From contig NZ_JAAATY010000009.1 of assembly GCF_013280595.1 (NCBI RefSeq), positions 124,001-188,000 on the forward strand: 64,000 nucleotides of DNA, read 5' to 3'. This document shows, piece after piece, positions 35,263-44,145 of the stretch. This DNA comes from Kibdelosporangium persicum. Lineage in GTDB: Bacteria; Actinomycetota; Actinomycetes; Mycobacteriales; Pseudonocardiaceae. A program made the position numbers and the translations under genes. Position 1 is the stretch's first letter, and each line of letters begins with the position of its first letter. The notes under the pieces were generated by a model that was not told the DNA's origin, ran no database searches, and saw only the letters and a program-made list of their open reading frames with translations.

Positions 35263-36189
35263 ATGACGGTTCCCCAGCAAGCGGTCTACGTCGATTCTCC
35301 GACCGAAGGCCGAAACCCGAGGACCACCGGGCTGGACACCTTGCCCACGCTCGAGGTTCTGCGCGTCATCAACGCGGAGGACCGGCTTGTGCCGGGCGCC
35401 GTGGCGGAGGCGTTGCCGCAGCTGGCGGAAGCCGTCGACCTGGCAGTCGAGGCGCTGCGAGGCGGACACCGGGTGCACTACGTGGGCGCGGGCACGTCCG
35501 GGCGGTTGGCCAGCCTGGACGTCGCCGAACTGGCTCCCACGTTCAACGCGCCCGCCGACTGGTTCGTCGCCCACCACGCGGGCGGCAACCAGGCCTTGCG
35601 GACGGCGGTGGAGAACGCGGAGGACGACGCGGCGGCAGGGGCCGCGTTGCTGACCCGTGAGGCGGAGGCCGGGGATTTTGTCCTCGGCCTCACCGCGTCG
35701 GGCCGCACGCCGTTCGTGCTCGGCGCGTTGTCCGCTGCCAGGCGGCTCGGCGCGACGACCGGGCTCGTGTCCAACAACCCGATGTCGGCGCGAACGGCCG
35801 ATGTGGACGTTGTCATCTGTGTCGACACCGGGCCGGAGGCGGTCGCCGGGTCGACACGGATGAAGGCGGGCACGTCGCAGAAGTTGGTGCTGACGGCGTT
35901 CTCGACCGCGGTGATGGTCAAGCTCGGGCGCACGTACTCCAACCTGATGGTGAGTATGCGTGCCACGAATGCCAAGCTGCGGGGCCGGACGTTGCGGATT
36001 CTGCGGGAAGCGACCGGCTTCGGCCTCCAGGAGTGTGCGGAGGCGTTGACGGCCGCCAACGGTGACCTGAAGGTCGCGCTCGTGCATCTGCTGTCCGGAG
36101 CGGACTCCGAGCGGGCCGCGAAGGCGCTGAGCGAGACGAACGGACACGTCCGCAACGCTTTGGACATGCTGGGGGCCGCTGCCCGATAG
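35263..36189 (+). CDS. murQ: N-acetylmuramic acid 6-phosphate etherase
   Basis: A 308-residue SIS-domain lyase that splits the lactyl ether of MurNAc-6-phosphate to GlcNAc-6-phosphate and lactate in the cytoplasm. Family signatures are EGRNPRTTGLD, YVGAGTSGRLASLDVAELAP, GLTASGRTPFVLGAL and GPEAVAGSTRMKAGTSQK. The active-site glutamate in the AELAPTF region fits the family. It follows murR by 16 bp. A MurNAc transporter or kinase is not in the window, so uptake must be encoded elsewhere. Confidence 0.95.
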   Translation: MTVPQQAVYVDSPTEGRNPRTTGLDTLPTLEVLRVINAEDRLVPGAVAEALPQLAEAVDLAVEALRGGHRVHYVGAGTSGRLASLDVAELAPTFNAPADWFVAHHAGGNQALRTAVENAEDDAAAGAALLTREAEAGDFVLGLTASGRTPFVLGALSAARRLGATTGLVSNNPMSARTADVDVVICVDTGPEAVAGSTRMKAGTSQKLVLTAFSTAVMVKLGRTYSNLMVSMRATNAKLRGRTLRILREATGFGLQECAEALTAANGDLKVALVHLLSGADSERAAKALSETNGHVRNALDMLGAAAR

Positions 36190-36260
36190 GGCTGTCCCCA
36201 CCTCGGATTCGGTGGACGCCACCACTGTCCGCGTGCCGGTTTGTCGGCAGGGTTGTCCCC

Positions 36261-38462
36261 ATGCTGACTTCCCTCTCGGTCGCGGTGGCGCTCGCCGCCG
36301 GAGCCGTGGCCCCGCTCCCGGCGGGCATCGCGATCCGTTACACGGAACACGATATCCCTCATATACTCGCCCACGATTACCGAAGTCTCGGCTACGGCCA
36401 GGGGTACGCGGCTGCCCGGGCCAATCTCTGCGCCATTGCCGACGGCGTGATCACGTTACGCGGCGACCGGTCCCGGTATTTCGGACCCGGCCCGGCAACG
36501 ACAACGCTGACAAGAGCCACCGACAACGTCACCAGCGATCTGTACTTCAAGAGCGTGTCGCTGGAAGGGTTGCTCGACCAGCCCGCGCAGGACGTCCGGC
36601 AAATGGTTCGTGGATATGCCGCCGGATACAACAAGTACGTCGCTGAAGGGCATCCGACCACCTGCCCGCGGATCGTCCAGCCGATCACCGAGGAGGACGT
36701 CTACCGGCGGGCTCACGCGTGGAGCACGTTGATGGCCTCCGGCGGCAATGCCGACGGAATCGTGGCGGCCGCGCCCGGGGCGAGCACCACCGGATCACTG
36801 GACGAACTGGAGAAAACCAGGGCGGACATGTCCGGTCCGGGCAGCAACGCCGTTGTTCTCGGCCGGGCGGCCACCACGTCGAAACGCGGCATCGCGGTGG
36901 TCAATCCGCACCTGCCCTGGCACGGCGACGTCTCCTGGGACATGGTCCAGCTGACCATTCCCGGCCGGGTGAACGTCAGCGGCGCGACATTCACCGGAAT
37001 GCCGTTCGTCATCGTGGGTTCGACTCCGACCATGGCGTGGTCGGGCACCATCGCCGACGCGGTGGTTCCGGCGACGCTTTTCGAGCTGACGCTCACCGAT
37101 CCGACGACGTACCTGGTCGACGGCAAGCCGGAACAAATGCGCCGCCAGGACGTCACCATTCAGGTCAAACAGCCGGACGGAACGCTCAAGCCGGTTACCA
37201 GGACGCGCTACTCGACCCGGTACGGCCCGGTCGTGACGAACGCCTACGGCGTGGCTTTGCCGTGGACCGGGCGGAAGGCGTACGCGTTCGCTGACCCGAA
37301 CGCCCGGAACATGCGGTTCCTCAACACCATATCCGAGTTCGCCAAGGCCCGGAACGTCAACGACTTCACCGAAACGCTGCACCGGACCCAGGGCAACCCG
37401 ATCTTCAACATGATGGCGACGGACTCGGCGGGCCGGACCGTCTACTCGGGACAAACGGTCATCCCCAACGTACCGGACTCCCTGTTGGAGAAGTGCAGCA
37501 CCGAGCTGGGCCGCGAGACCGCCAAACGGGGACTCGCCACGCTCGACGGTTCACGCGGTGACTGCGCGTGGCGCGACGACAAGGATGCCGTGCAGCAGGG
37601 CATTTTCGGCCCAGGCAACCTGCCGGAGCTGCACCGGGACGACTACGTGGCCAACTCGAACGAAAGTTATTGGCTGACCAACGCCCGTGAGCCGATGAAG
37701 CGACTGAACCGGATGGTGGGAAGTTTCGAAACCGCCCGCAACGTCCGCACCCGCGACACGTTGACCGAAGTGCACGAGGGGTTGGGGAAGTTCGACCTGA
37801 AGTCCACACAGGACATGGTGTTCTCCAATCGGGTCTTCGCCGCCGAGCTGGCCGTAGACGACACCGTGGCGATGTGCCAGACCTTGCCGGACATGGGCAA
37901 CGCGTGTGACGCGCTGGCGAAATGGGACCGCAAAGCCAATGTGGACAGCCAGGGGGCGTTGCTGTTCAGCCGGTTCTGGACGCGGATCGGCCGGTCGCCG
38001 GACTGGAAGGTGCCGTTCGACGTCAAGGACCCGGTGCGCACGCCGAACACGTTGAACACCGCGAACCCGGTCATCGTCAAGGCCTTCACCGACGCCGTCA
38101 GCGAGTTGCGCGCCGCCGGTGTTCCGCTCGACGCGCCGTTGGGCGACCACCAGTACGTCGAGAAGGACGGCAAGCGGATTCCCTTCGGCGGCGCGCGGCC
38201 GGAAATGGGAACTTTCAACGTGATCGCCAGCGACTGGGACGGCGCCTACCGCGGGATCGGTCAGGGCCGTAGCGGCACCAACAGCTCCGGTTACGTCCGG
38301 GTCGTGGCGTTGAACGACACGGGGTGCCCAGAGGCCCGGGCAGTCCTGGCTTACCGCCAGCCGGAGTTGTTCTCCCAGAAGCAGTGGATCACCGAGCGCT
38401 TCTGCGAGCGGGACATCATGGCCTCACCGGCACTGAAGGTCCTGCGGCTCAACGCCCCTTAG
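36261..38462 (+). CDS. Penicillin-acylase-family Ntn hydrolase (AHL/aculeacin acylase-like)
   Basis: A 733-residue precursor. After a short hydrophobic leader come the alpha-subunit motifs (IRYTEHDIPHILAHDYRSLGYGQGYAAARANL) and the self-cleavage site MSGPG/SNAVVLG with nucleophile Ser195. The beta chain retains HLPWHGDVSWDMVQLT, GMPFVIVGSTPTMAWSGT and NESYWLTNAREPM. This matches PvdQ/QuiP and aculeacin A acylases that cut amide-linked acyl chains of homoserine lactones, echinocandins or penicillins. The organism may quench signals or edit its own lipopeptides. It lies after the salvage cluster and is probably a separate unit. Confidence 0.9.
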   Translation: MLTSLSVAVALAAGAVAPLPAGIAIRYTEHDIPHILAHDYRSLGYGQGYAAARANLCAIADGVITLRGDRSRYFGPGPATTTLTRATDNVTSDLYFKSVSLEGLLDQPAQDVRQMVRGYAAGYNKYVAEGHPTTCPRIVQPITEEDVYRRAHAWSTLMASGGNADGIVAAAPGASTTGSLDELEKTRADMSGPGSNAVVLGRAATTSKRGIAVVNPHLPWHGDVSWDMVQLTIPGRVNVSGATFTGMPFVIVGSTPTMAWSGTIADAVVPATLFELTLTDPTTYLVDGKPEQMRRQDVTIQVKQPDGTLKPVTRTRYSTRYGPVVTNAYGVALPWTGRKAYAFADPNARNMRFLNTISEFAKARNVNDFTETLHRTQGNPIFNMMATDSAGRTVYSGQTVIPNVPDSLLEKCSTELGRETAKRGLATLDGSRGDCAWRDDKDAVQQGIFGPGNLPELHRDDYVANSNESYWLTNAREPMKRLNRMVGSFETARNVRTRDTLTEVHEGLGKFDLKSTQDMVFSNRVFAAELAVDDTVAMCQTLPDMGNACDALAKWDRKANVDSQGALLFSRFWTRIGRSPDWKVPFDVKDPVRTPNTLNTANPVIVKAFTDAVSELRAAGVPLDAPLGDHQYVEKDGKRIPFGGARPEMGTFNVIASDWDGAYRGIGQGRSGTNSSGYVRVVALNDTGCPEARAVLAYRQPELFSQKQWITERFCERDIMASPALKVLRLNAP

Positions 38463-38490
38463 GGAAGCAGGCGATCGGCGTCACCATAAA

Positions 38491-38540
38491 CCCTCGTGAG
38501 TGTTTATCAGGGTTAGAACACGGATAAACGCTCACGAGGG
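38491..38540. repeat. Dispersed palindromic hairpin repeat, copy 3 (inverted)
   Basis: Left arm 38491-38508 and right arm 38523-38540 around AGGGTTAGAACACG, the reverse-complement loop of the other copies. One G-T wobble replaces a pair. It fills the gap between the convergent acylase and lipoprotein genes, as a bidirectional terminator would. Confidence 0.88.
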
Positions 38541-38567
38541 GTGGTGTCACACCATTGTGTGAGCAGG

Positions 38568-39137
38568 TCACTCGCAGCCGACCCCGTCGCCGTCGCGGTC
38601 CAGATGGCGGCCGTAGCCCGGGTCGCCACGGTGAACTGGCGCGGCACCGGCGGCCCGGGCCGCCGTGCAGTTCTTGTAGTACGCGGTGACCGGTGGCGCC
38701 GGCTCCTCGGTCCTGGGCGGAGCCGGTTTCGGGGTGACCTTGGGCGTGGTCTTCGGCGGTGGCGGCGGCACGGGCTTGTCGACCCGGATGGTGACCTCCG
38801 AGTCCGGGCTCACCGACGAACCGGCACCGTCGACCGACACGACCGTCCACGTTGAGTCCACCGTGACCGGTGCGCCGTTCGGTCCGAGGTAACGCAGGGC
38901 GGTGAAGCCGAGGGCCCGCAGTTCCTGTTCCACCTTCGCCGCGGTTTTCCCTGCCAGGTCAAGGGGAAGGGTCACTGGCTGGACGGTCGGCGTCGTCGAG
39001 GTCGTGGTGAGCGTCGTGGTCGTGGTGGTCGTCGGCTTCGTCGCGGCCGGGATGTCGGGCGCCGGAGCCGATGTGGGGGTCGTTGGGGCACAAGCACTTG
39101 CGGCTACCAGAAGCGCTGCTGCGCAGAAGATCCTCAT
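38568..39137 (-). CDS. Lipoprotein with PASTA-like and excalibur domains
   Basis: A 189-residue protein with a lipoprotein signal (RIFCAAALLVAASAC), a Thr-rich linker, a PASTA-like domain (LDLAGKTAAKVEQELRALGF..VVSVDGAGSSVSPDSEVTIRV), a Pro/Lys spacer, and a C-terminal excalibur calcium-binding domain (YKNCTAARAAGAAP..DRDGDGVGCE) with the Dx-Dx-DG loop and paired cysteines. PASTA domains bind peptidoglycan. It probably sits on the outer face of the membrane and contacts the wall in a calcium-dependent way. Start at 39137 by signal-peptide position. Confidence 0.88.
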   Translation of the reverse strand: MRIFCAAALLVAASACAPTTPTSAPAPDIPAATKPTTTTTTTLTTTSTTPTVQPVTLPLDLAGKTAAKVEQELRALGFTALRYLGPNGAPVTVDSTWTVVSVDGAGSSVSPDSEVTIRVDKPVPPPPPKTTPKVTPKPAPPRTEEPAPPVTAYYKNCTAARAAGAAPVHRGDPGYGRHLDRDGDGVGCE

Positions 39138-39286
39138 GAAGGGGCACCCGAATCCGCCTACCGGTTCGTCCTGAGTGACCGTCCGGCTGTGGGTGAATTC
39201 CCCGGCGAGATACGCACTGTTACTAACATCACACGATCGCATGAATTCAGGTCTCGCTTTGACCACGCGGCGGTGACAGAACGGAG

Positions 39287-40027
39287 TCAGGCGTTGGCCG
39301 AGTCCGCGATGGACGTCGCCTCGCGCGCCCCGATCTCGAAGGCCTCGCAGCACAGCAGGACCCACTCGCGCACGCCGTCCGGCTGGCCGCTCGCGAAGCC
39401 CTCGGCGGCATGCCGGTAGCGCTCGGGCCGACGCAGGTACGCGACCTCGGGCACGGTCAGGCCCTTCGGGTCCAGTCCCGTGCCGATCATGGTCAGCCGC
39501 GCGGCGGCCCGCGCCACGACGCCGTCGGCGAGCCCGAAAGGCGCCAGCGTCAGCAATTCACCGTGTACGACAGCCATCAGGACAGGACCTGGCGCCGCTG
39601 TTCCACCGGTGAGGAGATTCGCCAGCAGGTCCAGTCGCCCGGCCACACCCTGCGCGGCGCGTGGGCGGCCAAGGCGTTCGTCGTCGGACGAGTCCACGAG
39701 ATCCGCGGCGGCCAGCAGGTGCAGCCGGGCCAGGGCCTGGAGGGGCGCACGCTGCCAGACGGGCAGCAGCGGGCCGATGGCCTCGGCCACCCGCAGCGCT
39801 CCGGCCAGCACCGGGTCGGCGACCTCGCCGTCTTCGGGGATCTCCGGATTGCCGCCGTCCAGGTAGGCTGACGATCGCGCGGCTCGGACGGATGCCTCGG
39901 CTGCGGTGGTCGGCCAGCCACGCCGGTTCGCCGGGTGCTTGTGCACGGCGTCCACACTCTCGCGAGCGGACTGCACGGCCTCGGCGATCCCGGGAAGGTC
40001 CAGCAGCGGGCCCAGCGGATCGGTCAC
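39287..40027 (-). CDS. Uncharacterised protein with Fic-like N-terminal motif
   Basis: A 246-residue helical protein. RAARSSAYLDGGNPEIP resembles the N-terminal helix of Fic-type proteins (SSAIEG), but the catalytic HPFxxGNGR motif is absent, so AMP-transferase activity is not expected. The C-terminal part (GVREWVLLCCEAFEIGAREATSIADS) also resembles the end of Fic proteins. Such proteins are found upstream of acetyl-CoA synthetase genes in related actinomycetes, divergently as here. Function unknown. Confidence 0.6.
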   Translation of the reverse strand: MTDPLGPLLDLPGIAEAVQSARESVDAVHKHPANRRGWPTTAAEASVRAARSSAYLDGGNPEIPEDGEVADPVLAGALRVAEAIGPLLPVWQRAPLQALARLHLLAAADLVDSSDDERLGRPRAAQGVAGRLDLLANLLTGGTAAPGPVLMAVVHGELLTLAPFGLADGVVARAAARLTMIGTGLDPKGLTVPEVAYLRRPERYRHAAEGFASGQPDGVREWVLLCCEAFEIGAREATSIADSANA

Positions 40028-40213
40028 AGGCTGACACTATCGGGGCCCGGCTGATCTTGGATACCGGCTCCTGACCCGATCTTCACCGGTCAAGTGGCAC
40101 CCTTCCGGTGTAATTGGTCTGGACCTTTTTTGAATCCTGGCCTGTTAATGCGCGCCGTGCCGCACTACGGTCACCACCACATGAGTTAACGCGTTTCGAG
40201 GAGGTCACGCGAG

Positions 40214-42190
40214 ATGACCGAGCAGTCCCAGGGTCCCGCGCTGGACAACCTGCTCACCGAGAGCAGGACTTTCCCGCCGTCCGACGAGTTCGCCGCCGCC
40301 GCCAACGCGGGTCCGGACCTGTACGCGGCCGCCGACGCCGACCGGGAGGCCTTCTGGGCCACGCAGGCGGAGCGACTGCACTGGGACACCAAGTGGGACC
40401 GGGTCCTCGACTGGAGTGACGCGCCCTTCGCGAAGTGGTTCGTCGGCGGCAAGCTGAACGTCGCCTACAACTGCGTCGACCGGCACGTCGAGTCCGGTCA
40501 CGGTGACCAGGTCGCCATCCACTGGGAGGGCGAGCCGGGCGACACCCGCACGATCACGTACAGCGACCTGCTGGCGGAGGTCAGCAAGACCGCGAACGCG
40601 CTGACCGAACTCGGCCTGCAGACCGGCGACCGGGTCGCCATCTACATGCCGATGGTGCCCGAGGCGATCTTCTCGATGCTCGCGTGCGCGCGGCTCGGCC
40701 TGACCCACAGCGTCGTGTTCGGCGGGTTCTCCGCCGAGGCACTGCGGTCCCGGATCGAGGACGCCGCGGCCAAGCTCGTCATCACGACCGACGGTCAGTA
40801 CCGCCGTGGCAAGCCGGCGCCGCTGAAGCCTGCCGTGGACGAGGCCGTCGCCCAGACGCCGACCATCGAGCACGTGCTCGTGGTGAAGCGGACCGACACC
40901 GAGGTGGCGTGGACCGAGGGCCGCGACATCTGGTGGAACGACCTGGTGGACAAGCAGTCCGACCAGCACACGCCGGAGGCGTTCGACTCCGAGCACCCGC
41001 TGTACATCCTGTACACGAGCGGCACGACCGGGAAGCCGAAGGGCATCCTGCACACGTCCGGCGGTTACCTGACCCAAGCGTCGTACACGCACTTCAACGT
41101 GTTCGACCTCAAGCCGGACAGCGATGTGTACTGGTGCACGGCGGACATCGGCTGGGTCACCGGGCACAGCTACATCGTGTACGGCCCGCTGTCGAACCGC
41201 GTCACGCAGGTGGTCTACGAGGGCACGCCGAACACCCCGCATGAGGGGCGGCACTGGGAGATCGTGCAGAAGTACAAGGTCTCGATCTACTACACCGCAC
41301 CGACCTTGATCCGCACGTTCATGAAGTGGGGCAAGGACATCCCGGCCAAGTACGACCTGTCGTCGCTGCGTGTGCTGGGCAGTGTCGGCGAGCCGATCAA
41401 CCCCGAGGCGTGGATCTGGTACCGGGAGAACGTCGGCGCCAACCGGACGCCGATCGTGGACACGTGGTGGCAGACCGAGACCGGCTCGATCATGATCTCG
41501 CCGTTGCCGGGCGTCACGGCGACCAAGCCGGGTTCGGCGCAGAAGGCGCTGCCGGGCATCTCCGCGAAGGTCGTCGACGACCAGGGCAAGGAGGTGCCGC
41601 ACGGCGGTGGCGGCTACCTGGTGCTCGACCAGCCTTGGCCCGGCATGCTGCGCGGCATTTGGGGCGACAACGAGCGCTACCGCGACACGTACTGGTCGCG
41701 TTTCGCCGAGCAGGGCTTCTACTTCGCCGGTGACGGGGCCAAGTACGACAACGACGGCGACATCTGGCTGCTGGGCCGGGTCGACGACGTGATGAACGTG
41801 TCCGGGCACCGGATCTCCACGACAGAGGTGGAGTCGGCGCTGGTGTCGCACCCGACCGTGGCCGAGGCGGCGGTCGTCGGCGCGACGGACCCGACCACGG
41901 GCCAGGGCATCGTCGCGTTCGTGATCCTGCGCGGTGACGCGGTGGACGGCGGCGAGGACGCGGTCAAGGCGCTGCGCGACCACGTGGCCAAGGAGATCGG
42001 CCCGATCGCCAAGCCGCGTCAGGTGATGGTCGTGCCGGAGCTGCCGAAAACACGCTCCGGCAAGATCATGCGCCGGTTGCTGCGTGACGTCGCGGAGAAC
42101 CGGTCGATCGGCGACGTCACCACGTTGGCCGACTCCACGGTGATGGACCTGATCTCCCAGGGCCTGAACAAGGGCAGCTCGGAGGACTGA
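40214..42190 (+). CDS. acs: Acetyl-CoA synthetase
   Basis: A 658-residue AMP-forming ligase that makes acetyl-CoA from acetate, ATP and CoA. Motifs are YTSGTTGKPKG, VYWCTADIGWVTGHSYIVYGPL, DTWWQTETGS and the C-terminal PKTRSGKIMRRLLR, whose lysine is the usual site of regulatory acetylation. It has the full family length. ATG at 40214 follows GAGGAGG. The gene corresponds to Rv3667. A hairpin repeat after it separates it from the convergent DUF397 unit. Confidence 0.97.
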   Translation: MTEQSQGPALDNLLTESRTFPPSDEFAAAANAGPDLYAAADADREAFWATQAERLHWDTKWDRVLDWSDAPFAKWFVGGKLNVAYNCVDRHVESGHGDQVAIHWEGEPGDTRTITYSDLLAEVSKTANALTELGLQTGDRVAIYMPMVPEAIFSMLACARLGLTHSVVFGGFSAEALRSRIEDAAAKLVITTDGQYRRGKPAPLKPAVDEAVAQTPTIEHVLVVKRTDTEVAWTEGRDIWWNDLVDKQSDQHTPEAFDSEHPLYILYTSGTTGKPKGILHTSGGYLTQASYTHFNVFDLKPDSDVYWCTADIGWVTGHSYIVYGPLSNRVTQVVYEGTPNTPHEGRHWEIVQKYKVSIYYTAPTLIRTFMKWGKDIPAKYDLSSLRVLGSVGEPINPEAWIWYRENVGANRTPIVDTWWQTETGSIMISPLPGVTATKPGSAQKALPGISAKVVDDQGKEVPHGGGGYLVLDQPWPGMLRGIWGDNERYRDTYWSRFAEQGFYFAGDGAKYDNDGDIWLLGRVDDVMNVSGHRISTTEVESALVSHPTVAEAAVVGATDPTTGQGIVAFVILRGDAVDGGEDAVKALRDHVAKEIGPIAKPRQVMVVPELPKTRSGKIMRRLLRDVAENRSIGDVTTLADSTVMDLISQGLNKGSSED

Positions 42191-42198
42191 AACCCCAG

Positions 42199-42258
42199 GT
42201 CACCCCTCGTGAGTGGAAATCCGTGTTCTAACCCGGATAAACACTCACGAGGGGTGAC
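42199..42258. repeat. Dispersed palindromic hairpin repeat, copy 4
   Basis: The outer arm GTCACCCCTCGTGAGTG (42199-42215) and its complement (42242-42258) are longer than in other copies. The inner part of the left arm has decayed (GAAATC for TTTATC), while the loop CGTGTTCTAACCCG is kept. It lies between the convergent acs and DUF397 genes. Confidence 0.85.
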
Positions 42259-42261
42259 CAG

Positions 42262-42531
42262 CTAGGTGGTGAGGTTGCCGGACTTGATCGCGGCCAGGAA
42301 GGGGGTCAGGTCTACCGTGAGGATGGGGCCGTTCGGGTTCTTGCTGTCGCGCACCGCGCCGGTCGCGGCCAGCTCGACACAGTTGGTCTGCGTACCGGAC
42401 CTGGACGACTTGCGCCAGGCCAGCTCGACACAGTTGGTGTGTGAACCGGACTGGGACGACTTGCGCCAGGCCAACTCGACACAGTTGCTCTGTGAAGCGG
42501 ACTTGGACGACTTGCGCCATCTGTAAGTCAT
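42262..42531 (-). CDS. DUF397 protein with triplicated motif
   Basis: An 89-residue protein. The usual DUF397 start, W-R-K-S-S-x-S-x-x-x-x-N-C-V-E-L-A, occurs three times in tandem as 17-residue units (51 bp each), followed by one ordinary C-terminal half (VRDSKNPNGPILTVDLTPFL). DUF397 partners lie beside Scr1-type XRE regulators and act as small antagonists or partners in development and antibiotic control. The start overlaps the XRE gene stop (ATGA). Expansion of the motif is unusual. Confidence 0.9.
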   Translation of the reverse strand: MTYRWRKSSKSASQSNCVELAWRKSSQSGSHTNCVELAWRKSSRSGTQTNCVELAATGAVRDSKNPNGPILTVDLTPFLAAIKSGNLTT

Positions 42532-43370
42532 CGTTTGCCCTCTCGTTGTTCGATGAGTTTTCTCAGGATATCCCGGCTTTCCGCAGTGGAAAGCGCGACC
42601 TTGTGCAGCTTGGCACGCTGATCGACATAGGCATCCACTTCTGGATCGTGCAGGAACATCCCGCTTCGCAACAGTTCGACGTGCGCTATCGGCGGCGAGT
42701 TGGGAAATTCCAGCAGCAGCCAAGGATGGTAAAGCTCCGCACGGGGTAGGTACTCCGGCACCAGCCGAACGCCAATGCCTCGCTTGGTCACCTCGATGAG
42801 GTGCTTAAGTTGGGCGATCAACACCTCCCAGCCGCCGAACGGAGTCCGGATCGCCGCCTCGCAGATGTAGGCGGTGTACTCCACCTTCGGCAGGATCTGC
42901 TGGCGCCGCAGCCGGGCCATCCAGAACGTCTCGACGTCCTCAGCCTGGATGACCCCATCCAACAAGTAGGCCTTGGCGTACTCATAGGTCTGGAGTAGGC
43001 CAGGGATCAGCGTGATCGACCAGTCTGTGAGAGCACAGGCTTCCGATTCGTAACTCGCCAGGACGCTCGTTTCTTCGGGTACGCCAGGCAGGGGGCGGGA
43101 CCACCAGCCGGGTTCGTCGATGGCTTTTGCCCTGCGTACCAACGCGTCGCGCTGGTCCACCGGCACGCGGTACACCGCGAGGATGCTCGCCACGTCCTCG
43201 GCGCTGATATGTCGTTTGCCGTTCTCGATGCGGCTCATCGTCGCCGAGGACCAGCCCAGCATTTCCGCCGCCGTCTCCAGCGACAGCTCGGTCTGCCGGG
43301 TCCTGACCGACTTCAGCTGAGCCCCCAAGGCTCGATCTCTGGCCGTGGGCGGCTTGCGATTTCCGGACAT
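42528..43370 (-). CDS. XRE-family regulator with DUF5753 (Scr1 type)
   Basis: A 280-residue protein with an N-terminal helix-turn-helix (LSLETAAEMLGWSSATMSRIENGKRHIS, residues ~30-57) and the DUF5753 ligand/partner domain (WSITLIPGLLQTYEYAKAYL; LLEFPNSPPIAHVELL). It is co-translated with the downstream DUF397 gene. In Streptomyces these pairs (Scr1-Scr2, BldB/WhiJ relatives) form DNA-binding switches during differentiation. It is divergent from a small protein gene that starts 100 bp away, completing the common three-gene layout. Confidence 0.92.
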   Translation of the reverse strand: MSGNRKPPTARDRALGAQLKSVRTRQTELSLETAAEMLGWSSATMSRIENGKRHISAEDVASILAVYRVPVDQRDALVRRAKAIDEPGWWSRPLPGVPEETSVLASYESEACALTDWSITLIPGLLQTYEYAKAYLLDGVIQAEDVETFWMARLRRQQILPKVEYTAYICEAAIRTPFGGWEVLIAQLKHLIEVTKRGIGVRLVPEYLPRAELYHPWLLLEFPNSPPIAHVELLRSGMFLHDPEVDAYVDQRAKLHKVALSTAESRDILRKLIEQREGKR

Positions 43371-43469
43371 GGGATTTCCAGGCCTTTCCGTTCCTGCAAA
43401 CGAAAGCAGCGGCTACGCAAGGCCGTTAGCGTGACGCAGACCAACAATCCGCGCCACTTGGAGGCACCC

Positions 43470-43715
43470 ATGTTCAGCAGCCCGGCGATCAGCACGTGGA
43501 TCACCGTCGGCAACGGCTGCCCGATCCGTTATCAGATCAACGGCAGCGACGAGATGGAGTTCGCGTGCGGCAGCGGCTCCACCCAAAGCTTCGGGCTCAC
43601 CATGCACAGCGAGGCACTACGCCAGTTCCTGATCGTCGGCACGGAAGCGCTCCGCAAGATGGACGCGCTACACGCCGAACAACTCACGCCACAGTCACAA
43701 GGGGTTCGTGCTTGA
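43470..43715 (+). CDS. Small protein divergent from the XRE/DUF397 pair
   Basis: An 81-residue protein (TWITVGNGCPIRYQINGSDEMEF..QFLIVGTEALRKMDAL) with no recognised domain. ATG at 43470 follows GGAGG, which decides the start. Small proteins of similar length occur next to Scr1-type regulators, so it may be the third member of the switch. The 3' end overlaps the convergent OsmC gene by 32 bp. Confidence 0.6.
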   Translation: MFSSPAISTWITVGNGCPIRYQINGSDEMEFACGSGSTQSFGLTMHSEALRQFLIVGTEALRKMDALHAEQLTPQSQGVRA

Positions 43716-44145
43716 CGGGAAAGTTCATCGACCGCGCGATGAAGCACATTTCGTGCGCCTTGGCGTGCAATTCCTGTGCCTTCTCGACAGCATCGGGAGT
43801 GCTGACGACGACCCGCGGCCGCAGGATCACCTCGGTGAACTGGCCCGCGCCGTTCTGCTCCATCGCCATGAAGCCGACGGCTTCGTCGACATAGGACTCC
43901 ACAACCACGCCAGAAGTCGCGCACAGGTGCAGGTACCACAGCATGTGGCAGTCCGACAACGCACCGACCAGCAACTGCTCCGGGTTCCAGCGCGTCGGGT
44001 CGCCGCGGAACGAGGGGTCGGACGTCGCGGCGATGTCCGGCCGCCCGTCCGCCGACAGCGTGTGATCACGGCTGTAGGCGCGGTAGTTCGACGTGCCCGC
44101 GCCCTGGTTGCCGGTCCACGTGGTGGTCACCGTGTATGAGTGCAT
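43684..44145 (-). CDS. OsmC-family peroxide/hydroperoxide reductase
   Basis: A 153-residue OsmC/Ohr-fold protein. The two redox cysteines appear in LSDCHMLWYLHLC-type and HAKAHEMCFIARS contexts, and the family N terminus (TTTWTGNQGAGTSNYRAYSRDHTL) is clear. It detoxifies organic hydroperoxides with thiol reductants. It shares a 1-bp junction with the upstream nitrilase-family gene, so both may be one transcript controlled by the GntR-type operator. Confidence 0.88.
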   Translation of the reverse strand: MHSYTVTTTWTGNQGAGTSNYRAYSRDHTLSADGRPDIAATSDPSFRGDPTRWNPEQLLVGALSDCHMLWYLHLCATSGVVVESYVDEAVGFMAMEQNGAGQFTEVILRPRVVVSTPDAVEKAQELHAKAHEMCFIARSMNFPVKHEPLVTVA

